A DNA stretch of 64,000 nucleotides, taken from Draconibacterium sp. Its GTDB lineage: Bacteria > Bacteroidota > Bacteroidia > Bacteroidales > Prolixibacteraceae. Positions 47,529 through 58,900 of this stretch are shown in pieces. The first letter of the stretch is position 1; each line of letters opens with the position of its first letter. The notes below the pieces were generated by a model, which had not been told where the DNA came from, did not search any database, and saw nothing but the letters and a program-made list of their open reading frames with translations. Where the stretch lies: the NCBI GenBank assembly GCA_016705335.1, contig JADIYN010000006.1, positions 156,228 to 220,227 of the forward strand, in the 5' to 3' direction. Position numbers and translations under genes: made by a program.

Positions 47529-48242
47529 TTATTTTTGTGTTACATCGCCGCCGCTTGATTCATTAATGTCTTTAACCTGCGGATTTCCATAATAACGGAC
47601 ATCGCCGCCACTGCTGGCATTTGCATATAATTCGTCTGATACATTTACAGTAGCATCGGAACCACTGCTAACACTAACTTTACAAATTACACTTTCCAAA
47701 TCCTGTGCTTTTATATCGCTTCCGCTGCTTGATTCGGCTTCAAAGTTTTTTGTTTTGCCGCTGATACGCGCGTCTGATCCGCTGCTTGTGTCAAGTGAAA
47801 AATTCTTGTAATGTATATCAAGATTTACATCGCTGCCGCTGCTTGCGCTAACTTTAAGGCTTTCTCCTGTTAAAGTGTTTTCCGAATTAACATCAGAACC
47901 AGATGATGCATCCAGGCGCTCCAATGCTTTTACACTTACATAAACTTTTCGTGATTGTGTTGTTCCCCAGTTCCAGTTGTTATTTTGTTTCATGTAAATT
48001 TTCAGCGTGCCATCTTTTACTTCGGTAATAACCTTGTCGATAATATCGCCGTCAGCAACTACTTTAACCTCTTCGGTTTCTCCCATTCGCACGTATAAAT
48101 CAATCCCTGAAGAGACTTTTATTACATTAAAATCTTTCAGATTCCTGTTCTCGGTTTTTTCGGTACTAAATGCAAAGGTCTGAATATTTGAACCTAAAAT
48201 AATTGCAACTAACAGAATGCTAAGTTTTCTAAATGTTTTCAT
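47529..48242 (-). CDS. Head-GIN (DUF2807) secreted protein 1
   Basis: 237 aa with a signal peptide (FRKLSILLVAIILGSNIQTFAFS). After NRNLKDFNVIKVSSGIDLYVRMGETEEVKVVADGDI the sequence becomes a beta-helix-like series with the motif SSGSD/SSGGD recurring about every 20 residues (at least eight copies). This is the 'auto-transporter adhesin, head GIN' fold of Bacteroidota exported proteins, probably periplasmic or surface-located. The function is unknown. It is adjacent to a second member, so a tandem duplication is likely. Confidence 0.88.
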   Translation of the reverse strand: MKTFRKLSILLVAIILGSNIQTFAFSTEKTENRNLKDFNVIKVSSGIDLYVRMGETEEVKVVADGDIIDKVITEVKDGTLKIYMKQNNNWNWGTTQSRKVYVSVKALERLDASSGSDVNSENTLTGESLKVSASSGSDVNLDIHYKNFSLDTSSGSDARISGKTKNFEAESSSGSDIKAQDLESVICKVSVSSGSDATVNVSDELYANASSGGDVRYYGNPQVKDINESSGGDVTQK

Positions 48243-48317
48243 CGTTAATTTTCTTTTTGTGAATTGAATATTTAACTAGACGCCTGAAAGTTTTCAATGT
48301 TACACTTCCGGCTATTT

Positions 48318-49032
48318 ATTTATAATATTTCCGCCCGATGATTTTTCAATATTTGAATTTTTTGGATTACCATAAAGAAAAATATTGGCGCCACTGCTAA
48401 CATCACCCGAGAAATCGGATTTTGCTGTAATCCAAATATTTGATCCGCTGCTGGCTTTTACTTCGCAATTTTCAACAGTTAAATCTACAGCTTTGATATT
48501 CGCGCCTGAAGATGCTTTTGCCTTAAAAGAATTTGAAATTCCCTGTAATTTTATGTTTGAACCGGATGATGATGAAAACTCGGTTTTTTCAGAATTAATT
48601 TCAAGGGTTACATTACTTCCTGATGAAGTTGAAACCTTCAAATCCCTAAATACAAGTTTTGTTTCAGAGAAAACATTGCTGCCTGAAGAAGCTTCAATTT
48701 CTTCAAGATCAGGAACTGTAATAAACACTTTTTTTTGAAGTAGCATTCCTGATATTTTGTGTTGCCTTGATTACTAAAACGTCACCTTCATTTTTAGTCT
48801 CAATTGCCTCAAGCAGGTTTTCATCGGCTTTTACCACAACTTTGCGTGTTTCGCCTTGAGTAATATAAACATTCATTCCCCGGCTTACATCAATTTTGTC
48901 GAAATTTCCTGGTTCTCTTGTCTGTTCAACAACATTCCCATTTCCTTTTATTGACGGTCCCATAAACACGCAGGAAGAAAAGGCAAATAAAAAAGTTACG
49001 AAAAGTGCTGAAATAGGTAGTTTTTGTTTCAT
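48318..49032 (-). CDS. Head-GIN (DUF2807) lipoprotein 2 (frameshifted)
   Basis: The lipoprotein signal MKQKLPISALFVTFLFAFSSC is followed by IKGNGNVVEQTREPGNFDKIDVSRGMNVYITQGETRKVVVKAD, then the beta-helix with SSGSN/SSGAN/SSGGN repeats every 19-21 residues. The paralogue at 47529-48242 uses SSGSD instead. The frame breaks at the A8 run near 48729-48736. One extra A gives ATSKKKVFITVPDLEEIEASSGS and about 237 aa in total. The 3' end is given to within a few bases. Confidence 0.85.
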
Positions 49033-49332
49033 AGTCTGATATTTTTAGGATTATAAAATTTCATCTAATTTATTGTGAATGAAGTTTTATTCAAAATATT
49101 TTCGTTAAATGCATCTATTTTATCGGTAAACTAATGCAGAAAGAGCCGTTGAAAACTTTGAAAATGAAGTTGGTTTAACATTTTTTTGTTTTAAAACTTT
49201 ATTGGGTTTACATGGTTAATATATTTTAACGTAATGCAAATCAGCCATTGTAAGATATATAAGGTAAGTTTTATACTTTTGGCGGATTGATAATTTTTTA
49301 ATCAGAATTTAAGTTCAAACAAAATATTTAAG
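49033..49332. other. Intergenic region upstream of the Ctp protease
   Basis: A 300-base AT-rich stretch with no ORF. The only element I can support is TACTTTTG (49274-49281), a TAnnTTTG -7 box 51 bases before the protease start. Confidence 0.5.
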
Positions 49333-51002
49333 ATGAAAAGGAAGAGAATTTGGATAGGGATTGTAATAATTGTAGCAGCCGGGTTAGGCTTTTACAGTTT
49401 CACACAGGACGAGAAAAATTTCGAAATGGCAAAAAGTCTCGAAATTTACCACACATTATTTCGCGAGTTAAACATGTTTTATGTTGATGAGGTTGATCCA
49501 GGCAAACTTGTAAAAACCAGTATCGACGACATGTTAAGTTCACTTGACCCATACACCAATTATATTTCGGAAGACCAGATTGAAGATTTCAGGTTTATGA
49601 CAACAGGTGAATATGCCGGCATTGGCGCACTCATCAGCAAACAAAACAACAAAATTGTTATTGCCGAACCATACGAAGGTTTTCCGGCACAAAAATTTGG
49701 TTTAAAAGCCGGTGATGTTTTGCTTGAAGTAGAAGGAAAATCAACCTCGAATATGAACACTGAAGATGTGAGCAGCCTTTTAAAAGGTCCGGCCAACAAA
49801 CCAGTGAAAATTAAATACGAACGTTACGGCGATAAAAAACCTGTAACTGTGGATGTTGTGCGCGAGAAAATCAGTATCGATGCCGTGCCATATTACGGAA
49901 TGCTGGATAATACAACCGCATATATTCGTTTATCAAGTTTTACCGATAATTGTAGCAGCGATGTAAAAAAAGCTTTTCTCGAATTAAAAGAGAACAATCC
50001 GCACTCGCTTGTACTTGATTTACGCGGTAATCCGGGCGGACTTTTAAATGAAGCAGTTGAGATTGTAAACCTGTTTGTGCCAAAAGGTTCGGAAATTGTA
50101 AGTACACGTGGAAAAGTTACGCAATGGGACAAAGTTTATAAAGCTACTTCGAATCCCATTGATACAACTATTAAAATTGCTGTTCTGACAAACAGTGGTT
50201 CCGCTTCTGCTTCTGAAATTGTTGCCGGTGCTATTCAGGATCTTGACCGGGGAATAATTGTTGGTTCGCGTACTTTCGGAAAAGGACTGGTGCAAACCAC
50301 ACGCGATTTGAGCTACAACACAAAACTAAAAGTTACAACAGCCAAATATTACATACCAAGCGGACGGTGTATTCAGGCCCTCGACTATGCGCACAGGAAT
50401 GAAGACGGTAGCGTTGGAACTGTTCCCGATTCTTTGATTTCGGAGTTCACTACAAAAAAGGCCGCAAGGTTTATGACGGAGGTGGTGTTGTTCCCGATAT
50501 TAAACTTGAAAGCGAATCATTGAGCAGTTTAAGTATTGCGCTGATAACAAAATTTATGGTTTTCGATTTTGCTACAAAGTTTTCAAATGAAAATGCAACA
50601 ATAGCTTCTCCCGAGGAATTCAAGGTTACAGATGACATTTACAACCAGTTTATTGGTTTTGTAAAACAAAATAATTTTGTTTATGAGTCGGAGTCTGAAG
50701 AAGAACTTGACGATTTAATATCGCATGCAAAAAAAGAAAAATATTACGGACCTGCCCAAAGCGAATTCGAAGCATTAAAAGCAAAATTGGCACCCAATTT
50801 CGATAAAGATGCTACTGATTTCAGCGACGAAGTAAAAGAGTTGCTGACTGACGAAATCGTTTCGCGCTATTACTATCAAAAAGGTGCAATTCGCGCGGCA
50901 ATTCACGATGACAAAGGAATTAAAAAAGCCATTGATGAACTGAATTCGGAAACTGCTTATGCCGGATATTTTAAACCGGGAACTGTAATTTCGATGAACT
51001 AA
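49333..51002 (+). CDS. S41-family C-terminal processing protease (Ctp), frameshifted
   Basis: Periplasmic serine protease. N-terminal signal/anchor (RIWIGIVIIVAAGLGFYSF). The PDZ domain is GEYAGIGALISKQNNKIVIAEPYEGFPAQKFGLKAGDVLLEVEG. The S41 core has SLVLDLRGNPGGLLNEAVEIVNLFV, the nucleophile region IAVLTNSGSASASEIVAGAIQD (Ser), and the general-base Lys in GSRTFGKGLVQTT. A C-terminal helical extension follows. The frame breaks near 50456. One missing base gives FTTKNGRKVYDGGGVVPDIKLESESLS and a full length of about 556 aa. Confidence 0.93.
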
Positions 51003-51031
51003 AAAATTTAGAAAAAGCAATAAAAAATAGG

Positions 51032-51057
51032 AAAGGAGGTCTTTGCCTCCTTTTTTA
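51032..51057 (+). terminator. Rho-independent terminator after the Ctp protease
   Basis: AAAGGAGG / CCTCCTTT with a TCTTTG loop and a following T run, 30 bases past the stop. Confidence 0.85.
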
Positions 51058-51113
51058 TTTATTGGAATTCTGTTGAATTGAAGCCAAAATACAAATATTT
51101 GAATGCATTAAAT

Positions 51114-51458
51114 CTAGGTTTGCTTTTGCTTAAATCTCCAGTTAATTAAAAACAAAATACTGATTAAAACCATCGGTCCCGAAATAATAAAATAAGTGGA
51201 TACCGGGAATTTTCCCCATGCCATTATTATGTAAGTTATGGCAAGAATCAAAAAAGCGATGACACCAATAATTTCATATCGCCACGAAAAATATAAAAGA
51301 ACAACTAAAACAAAACTTGGAATTAAATGAATTAGAAATTCACCAATTTGGGCGATTACAGTTTTATCGCCACCAAACGAATCAAGGGCAAACATGCTGA
51401 TGAAAAGTATGAACAGTATTGTCAAAATCCTAGGTGTCCAAAACAATGTTTTTTTCAT
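51114..51458 (-). CDS. Small integral membrane protein
   Basis: 114 aa from ATG 51458. Four hydrophobic segments (about residues 8-25, 35-56, 60-78 and 85-105) with the opening MKKTLFWTPRILTILFILFISMFALDSF. This resembles a family of small Bacteroidota membrane proteins annotated with a DUF number (possibly DUF7670), but I am not certain of the assignment. The function is unknown. Convergent with the Ctp gene. Confidence 0.7.
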   Translation of the reverse strand: MKKTLFWTPRILTILFILFISMFALDSFGGDKTVIAQIGEFLIHLIPSFVLVVLLYFSWRYEIIGVIAFLILAITYIIMAWGKFPVSTYFIISGPMVLISILFLINWRFKQKQT

Positions 51459-51609
51459 TTTTTTTTGAATTAAATGCAAAAGCAAATACGAAATAAAAAA
51501 TATTAAGTTTTGAAAAAGTTATTCATTTCATATCTTCCCAAAAACTACAAATTATTCTTAATTTTTAGACCTTGATACTTGATACTAAAAATCACAAATC
51601 TAACATTAA

Positions 51610-52032
51610 ATGAAAATATATTTTGCAGGGTCAATCCGCGGCGGGCGCGAAGATTCTGTCATCTATCTTCAAATTATCGATTACCTGAAAACTTTTGGTG
51701 AAGTATTAACTGAACATGTTAGCGACCAGAATTTAACCGATTTGGGAGATGACGGACCAACAGATAAATATATTCACGACCGTGATTTGGACTGGCTGCT
51801 ATCGGCCGATATTTTGGTAGCTGAAGTTACAACTGTTTCAATGGGTGTGGGCTACGAAATTGGCCGGGCTGTTGAATCGGGAAAAAAAGTGCTTTGTCTC
51901 TTCCGCCCTGAATCGGGCAAAAATCTTTCTGCTATGATTGCAGGTTGCGACAATTTATCTTTGGTTAATTATACAGATTTGGAAGAGGTGAAAAAAGGTA
52001 TTTTAAGTTTTATTACCACGTATATCTTATAA
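51610..52032 (+). CDS. DNPH1/Rcl-like 2'-deoxynucleoside 5'-phosphate N-hydrolase or nucleoside 2-deoxyribosyltransferase
   Basis: 140 aa. KIYFAGSIRGGREDSVIYLQIIDYLKTFGEVLTEHV, IHDRDLDWLLSADILVAEVTTVSMGVGYEIGRAVESGKKVLCLFRP and a Ser/Glu active-site arrangement match the Rcl/DNPH1 group of the nucleoside deoxyribosyltransferase superfamily, which cleaves the N-glycosidic bond of deoxynucleotides. It acts in the cytosol, probably in nucleotide-pool cleaning. The gene is intact and stands alone. Confidence 0.88.
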   Translation: MKIYFAGSIRGGREDSVIYLQIIDYLKTFGEVLTEHVSDQNLTDLGDDGPTDKYIHDRDLDWLLSADILVAEVTTVSMGVGYEIGRAVESGKKVLCLFRPESGKNLSAMIAGCDNLSLVNYTDLEEVKKGILSFITTYIL

Positions 52033-52642
52033 TAATATTATTTTATCATATTCTAAATATCTTATTTTCTGTTATTTACGATAATCAGGATTAATAAAGC
52101 TGACAAATTCCCATTATCCTTCTGCTGATACTACTTTTGAAATCAGTTTCGCTTAAAACGATGGAACTGATTCAATTAATCCAAATTCCTTTGTAACAGC
52201 TGCTACATATTCCCATATCAATTCGCTCAGAAATAAAAAGGTTGAGGGTTCAACTTTCCGAATATTTTGTCGGAAGTTCTGTTGTTACATCCGTTGAATG
52301 ATTATCAGTTATAAATTTTGTAATATCAAAAATGAGGGAAATCAGAATTTTAAAAATTGAAAAGTCAAACTGATTTTGATGTAGTAAAGTGTAAAATGTA
52401 CCGTGAACGAAAATTCAGAATCATAATCCAATTTGCATTGATGTAAAATATATAATAATGCAAAAAACCAATGGACACTGGCTTTTATAACAGATAACTA
52501 TAAGTTTAAATCACGTATCATCATTCAATTTTAAACATAACTGACAAATTGAAGTTTATGTCAAATGGGCAATTAACGTTTGAATCATGACATTCAGCTG
52601 GTCAATCGCTAATCAATTTTTTCAATTTCTACTAAATCCTAC
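52033..52642. other. Gene-poor AT-rich stretch
   Basis: About 600 bases with stops in all frames, no hairpin terminator and no recognisable repeat. It separates the compact gene-dense part from the repeat-protein locus. I see no supportable feature. Confidence 0.6.
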
Positions 52643-52876
52643 TTATGAACTTTTCGAAGAGTTATAGGTCTTAATGTCTGTAATAAATTGATATTTGTAT
52701 AACATATAAAGCAAGGGTAATAACAAAACATTTAAAAAAGAAGCTACTATAATTTCTTTTTGATAAAATATGTTTATGTGGTATATTGTATAACTTAAAA
52801 AGACAAATAAAAGTGGTATGAGATCAAATTTGCCTAAAAATCTTGTTTCAGGATGTATAATACAATACCTGACCAA
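52643..52876 (-). CDS. Hypothetical small membrane protein (doubtful)
   Basis: 77 aa with two hydrophobic segments (IPLLFVFLSYTIYHINIF and IIVASFLNVLLLPLLYMLY). The AT-rich context easily produces such ORFs. There is no promoter-like or neighbour support. Confidence 0.25.
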   Translation of the reverse strand: MVRYCIIHPETRFLGKFDLIPLLFVFLSYTIYHINIFYQKEIIVASFLNVLLLPLLYMLYKYQFITDIKTYNSSKSS

Positions 52877-52928
52877 TTTTAATTACCTAAAGTTTAATTT
52901 TAGCAGATTTTTCCTCAATACATGCCAT

Positions 52929-55900
52929 ATGTATAAGTTGTTCTTGTTGTCCTTGACTATTATTGTAACAAATAGTACATCTTCAATTGCCGTCACAAAT
53001 TCGAAGTTTTTTGAAGTAGGGAACGGATTTTTAACTAGTCTAAAAAACAGTAATAGTTTTTCATATAATTCAGGAGAAATCATTCCTGTCACTTATCTAA
53101 CTTATGATATATTTTTAACTAATGATACAATCAGGAGGTCCTAATCCTGTTTAACTGCCGGTGATGTATTGCCTGACGGAAGTGCCGGTACTTTAAGCGG
53201 GCCTGCCGAGAGCCTCAGCACCAATGGTGAACTGAATGTTGGCGAATCATGGATTTATACGATCAGCTACACAGTTACACAGACTGATATGGATGCAGGT
53301 ACTGACCTTACAAATACTGTGTCTGTAATTAGCATCGAGGTTCCCGGACCAACAGTAGAAAGTGCATTGACTCTTTTAAGTGCAAGTGCTTCATTAACTG
53401 TTGACAAGGTTCGGTTCAAACGGACCCGGTAACTGCTGCAGGGGAGGTTATTGATTATACTGTTACTGTTCAAAACACGGGTGGACTGACCATCACAGGG
53501 GTGGCAGCTTCCGATCTGTTGCCTGACGGAAGCGCCGGTACTTTAAGCGCCCCTGCCGAAAGCCTCAGCACCAATGGTGAACTGAATGTTGGCGAATCAT
53601 GGATTTATACGATCAGCTACACAGTTACACAGACTGACGTGGATGCAGGTACTGAACTTACAAATACTGTCTGTTGTCAGCGACCAGGTTCCCGGACCAA
53701 CTGTGGCCTCTGCCCTGACTCCTTTGAGTGCAAGTGCTTCATTAACTGTTGACAAGGTCCGGTCAAACGGAACGGACCCGGTAACTGCTGCAGGGGAGGT
53801 TATTGATTATACTGTTACTGTTCAAAACACGGGTGGACTGACCATCACAGGGGTGGCAGCTTCCGATCTGTTGCCTGACGGAAGTGCCGGTACTTTAAGC
53901 GCCCCTGCAGAAAGTATCTCTGCCAATGGGGAACTGAATGTTGGCGAATCATGGATTTATACGATCAGCTACACGGTTACAGGATGATATGGATGCAGGT
54001 ACTGAACTTACAAATACTGTATCTGTTGTCAGCGACCAGGTTCCCGGACCAACTGTGGCTGCCCTGACTCCTTTAAGTGCAAGTGCTTCATTAACTGTTG
54101 ACGAGGTCCGGTCAAACGGAACGGACCCGGTAACTGCTGAAGGGGATATATTGATTATACTATTACTGTTCAAAACACAGGGGGACTGACAATCACAGGG
54201 TGACGGCTTCCTGATCTGTTGCCTGACGGGAAGCGCCGGATCATTAACCGGGCCAACAGAAAGCATCTCTGCCAATAGTGAACTGAATGTTGGCGAATCA
54301 TGGACTTATACGATCAGCTACACGGTTACACAGACTGATATGGATGCAGGTACTGAACTTACAAATTCTGTATCGGTAATCAGCGACCAGGTTCCCGGAC
54401 CAACTCTGGCCTCTGCCCTGACTCCTTTAAGTGCAAGTGCTTCATTAACTGTAACCAAGGTTCAGACAGGAGGCCCCGACCCGGTAACTGCTGCAGGGGA
54501 GGTCATTGATTATACTATTACTGTTCAAAACACAGGGGACTGACACTCACAGGGGTGATTGCTTCCTGATCTGTTGCCTGACGGAAGCGCCGGATCATTA
54601 ACCGGGCCAACCGAAAGCATCTCTGCCAATGGAGAACTGAATGTTGGCGAATCATGGATTTATACGATCAGCTACACAGTTACACAGGCTGATATGGATG
54701 CAGGTACTGACCTTACAAATACCATGTCTGTTGTCAGCAGCCAGGTTCCCGGACCAACTGTGGCCTCTGCCCTGACTCCTTTAAGTGCAAGTGCTTCATT
54801 AACTGTTGACAAGGTCCGGTCAAACGGAACGGACCCGGTAACTGCTGCAGGGGAGGTTATTGATTATACTGTTACTGTTCAAAACACAGGGGGACTGACA
54901 ATCACAGGGGTGGCAGCTTCCGATCTGTTGCCCGACGGAAGTGCAGGTACTTTAACCGGGCCAGCCGAAAGCTCTCTGCCAATGGTGAACTGAATGTTGG
55001 CGAATCATGGATTTATACGATCAGCTACAGTTACACAGACTGATATGGATGCAGGTACTGAACTTACAAATTCTGTGTCTGTGTCAGCGACCAGGTTCCC
55101 GGACCAACTCTGGCCTCTGCCCTGACTCCTTTAAGTGCAAGTGCTTCATTAACTGTAACCAAGGTTCAGACAGGAGGCCCCGACCCCGTGACTGCTGAAG
55201 GGGAGATCATTGATTATACAATTACTGTTCAAAACACAGGGGGACTGACAATCACAGGGTGGCAGCTTCCGATCTGTTGCCTGACGGAAGTGCCGGTACT
55301 TTAAGCGGGCCTGCAGAAAGCATATCTGCCAATGGTGAACTGAATGTTGGCGAATCATGGACTTATACGATCAGCTACACAGTTACACAGACTGACGTGG
55401 ATGCAGGTACTGACCTTACAAATACTGTGTCTGTTGTCAGCAACCAGGTTCCCGGACCAACTGTGGCCTCTGCCCTGACTCCTTTAAGTGCAAGTGCTTC
55501 ATTAACTGTTGACAAGGTCCGGTCAAACGGAACGGACCCGGTAACTGCTGCAGGGGAGGTTATTGATTATACTGTTACTGTTCAAAACACGGGTGGACTG
55601 ACCATCACAGGGGTGGCAGCTTCCGATCTGTTGCCTGACGGAAGCGCCGGTACTTTAAGCGGGCCTGCCGAAAGCATCTCTGCCAATGGGGAACTGAATG
55701 TTGGCGAATCATGGATTTATACGATCAGCTACACAGTTACACAGACTGACGTGGATGCAGGTACTGAACTTACAAATACTGTATCTGTTGTCAGCGACCA
55801 GGTTCCCGGACCAACTGTGGCCTCTGCCCTGACTCCTTTAAGTGCAAGTGCTTCATTAACTGTTGACAAGGTCCGGTCAAACGGAACGGACCCGGTAACT

Positions 55901-58900
55901 GCTGCAGGGGAGATCATTGATTATACAATTACTGTTCAAAACACAGGGGGACTGACAATCACAGGGGTGATTGCTTCCGATCTGTTGCCTGACGGAAGTA
56001 CAGGTACTTTAACCGGGCCAACCGAAAGCATCTCTGCCAATAGTGAACTGAATGTTGGCGAATCATGGATTTATACAATCAGCTACACAGTTACACAGGA
56101 TGATATGGATGCAGGTACTGAACTTACAAATACCGTGTCTGTTGTCAGCAACCAGGCTCCCGGACCAACTCTGGACTCTGCCCTGACTCCTTTAAGTGCA
56201 AGTGCTTCATTAACTGTTGACAAGGTCCGGTCAAACGGAACGGACCCGGTAACTGCTGCAGGGGAGATCATTGATTATACAATTACTGTTCAAAACACAG
56301 GGGGACTGACAATCACAGGGGTGGCAGCTTCCGATCTGTTGCCTGACGGAAGTACAGGTACTTTAACCGGGCCAACCGAAAGCATCTCTGCCAATAGTGA
56401 ACTGAATGTTGGCGAATCATGGATTTATACGATCAGCTACACAGTTACACAGACTGACGTGGATGCAGGTACTGAACTTACAAATACTGTATCTGTTGTC
56501 AGCGACCAGGTTCCCGGACCAACTGTGGCCTCTGCCCTGACTCCTTTAAGTGCAAGTGCTTCATTAACTGTTGACAAGGTCCGGTCAAACGGAACGGACC
56601 CGGTAACTGCTGCAGGGAGATCATTGATTATACTATTACTGTTCAAAACACGGGGGGACTGACAATCACAGGGGTGGCAGCTTCCGATCTGTTGCCTGAC
56701 GGAAGTACCGGTACTTTAACCGGGCCAGCCGAAAGCATCTCTGCCAATAGTGAACTGAATGTTGGCGAATCATGGATTTATACAATCAGCTACACGGTTA
56801 CACAGACTGATATGGATGCAGGTACTGAACTTACAAATACTGTATCTGTTGTCACGACCAGGTTCCCCGGACCAACTCTGGCCTCTGCCCTGACTCCTTT
56901 AAGTGCAAGTGCTTCATTAACTGTAGACAAGGTCCGGTCAGACGGAACGGACCCGGTAACTGCTGCAAGGGAGATCATTGATTATACAATTACTGTTCAA
57001 AACACAGGGGGACTGACAATCACAGGGGTGGCAGCTTCCGATCTGTTGCCTGACGGAAGCGCCGGATCATTAACCGGGCCAACCGAAAGCATCTCTGCCA
57101 ATAGTGAACTGAATGTTGGCGAATCATGGACTTATACGATCAGCTACACAGTTACACAGACTGATATGGATGCAGGTACTGAACTTACAAATACTGTGTC
57201 TGTTGTCAGCGACCAGGTTCCCGGACCAACTCTGGCCTCTGCCCTGACTCCTTTAAGTGCAAGTGCTTCATTAACTGTTGACAAGGTCCGGTCAAACGGA
57301 ACGGACCCGGTGACTGCTGAAGGGGAGATCATTGATTATACAATTACTGTTCAAAACACGGGTGGACTGACAATCACAGGGGTGGCAGCTTCCGATCTGT
57401 TGCCTGACGGAAGCGCCGGTACTTTAAGCGCCCCTGCAGAAAGCATATCTGCCAATGGTGAACTGAATGTTGGCGAATCATGGATTTATACGATCAGCTA
57501 CACAGTTACACAGACTGACGTGGATGCAGGTACTGAACTTACAAATACTGTGTCTGTTGTCAGCGACCAGGTTCCCGGACCAACTCTGGCCTCTGCCCTG
57601 ACTCCTTTAAGTGCAAGTGCTTCATTAACTGTTGACAAGGTTCAGACAAACGGACCGGACCCGGTAACTGCTACAGGGGATATCATTGATTATACTATTA
57701 CTGTTCAAAACACAGGGGGACTGACCATCACAGGGGTGGCAGCTTCCGATCTGTTGCCTGACGGAAGTGCCGGTACTTTAAGCGCCCCTGCAGAAAGCAT
57801 CTCTGCCAATAGTGAACTGAATGTTGGCGAATCATGGATTTATACGATCAGCTACACGGTTACACAGACTGATATGGATGCAGGTACTGAACTTACAAAT
57901 TCTGTATCGGTAATCAGCGACCAGGTTCCCGGACCAACTGTGGCCTCTGCCCTGACTCCTTTAAGTGCAAGTGCTTCCTTAACTGTTGACAAGTCCGGTC
58001 AAACGGAACGGACCCGGTAACTGCTGCAGGGGAGATCATTGATTATACAATTACTGTTCAAAACACAGGGGGACTGACAATCACAGGGGTGATTGCTTCC
58101 GATCTGTTGCCTGACGGAAGCGCCGGATCATTAACCGGGCCAACAGAAAGCATCTCTGCCAATAGTGAACTGAATGTTGGCGAATCATGGACTTATACGA
58201 TCAGCTACACGGTTACACAAACTGACGTGGATGCAGGTACTGACCTTACAAATACTGTGTCTGTTGTCAGCAACCAGGTTCCCGGACCAACTGTGGCCTC
58301 TGCCCTGACTCCTTTAAGTGCAAGTGCTTCATTAACTGTTGACAAGGTCCGGTCAAACGGAACGGACCCGGTAACTGCTGCAGGGGAGGTTATTGATTAT
58401 ACAATTACTGTTCCAAAACACAGGGGACTGACCATCACAGGGGTGGCAGCTTCCGATCTGTTGCCTGACGGAAGTGCAGGAACTTTAAGCGCCCCCCGAA
58501 AGCATCTCTGCCAATAGTGAACTGATCGTTGGCGAATCATGGATTTATACGATCAGCTACACAGTTACACAGGCTGATATGGATGCAGGTACTGACCTTA
58601 CAAATACTGTATCTGTTGTCAGCGACCAGGTTCCCGGACCAACTGTGGCCTCTGCCCTGACTCCTTTAAGTGCAAGTGCTTCATTAACTGTTGACAAGGT
58701 CCGGTCAAACGGAACGGACCCGGTAACTGCTGCAGGGGAGGTTATTGATTATACAATTACTGTTCAAAACACGGGTGGACTGACCATCACAGGGGTGGCA
58801 GCTTCCGATCTGTTGCCTGACGGAAGTACAGGTACTTTAAGCGCCCCTGCCGAAAGCATCTCTGCCAATAGTGAACTGAATGTTGGCGAATCATGGACTT

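Noticed and set aside
52033..52642. Decayed gene before the repeat protein
   Set aside because: Stops occur in all frames and no stretch resembles a known protein, even when single shifts are allowed.
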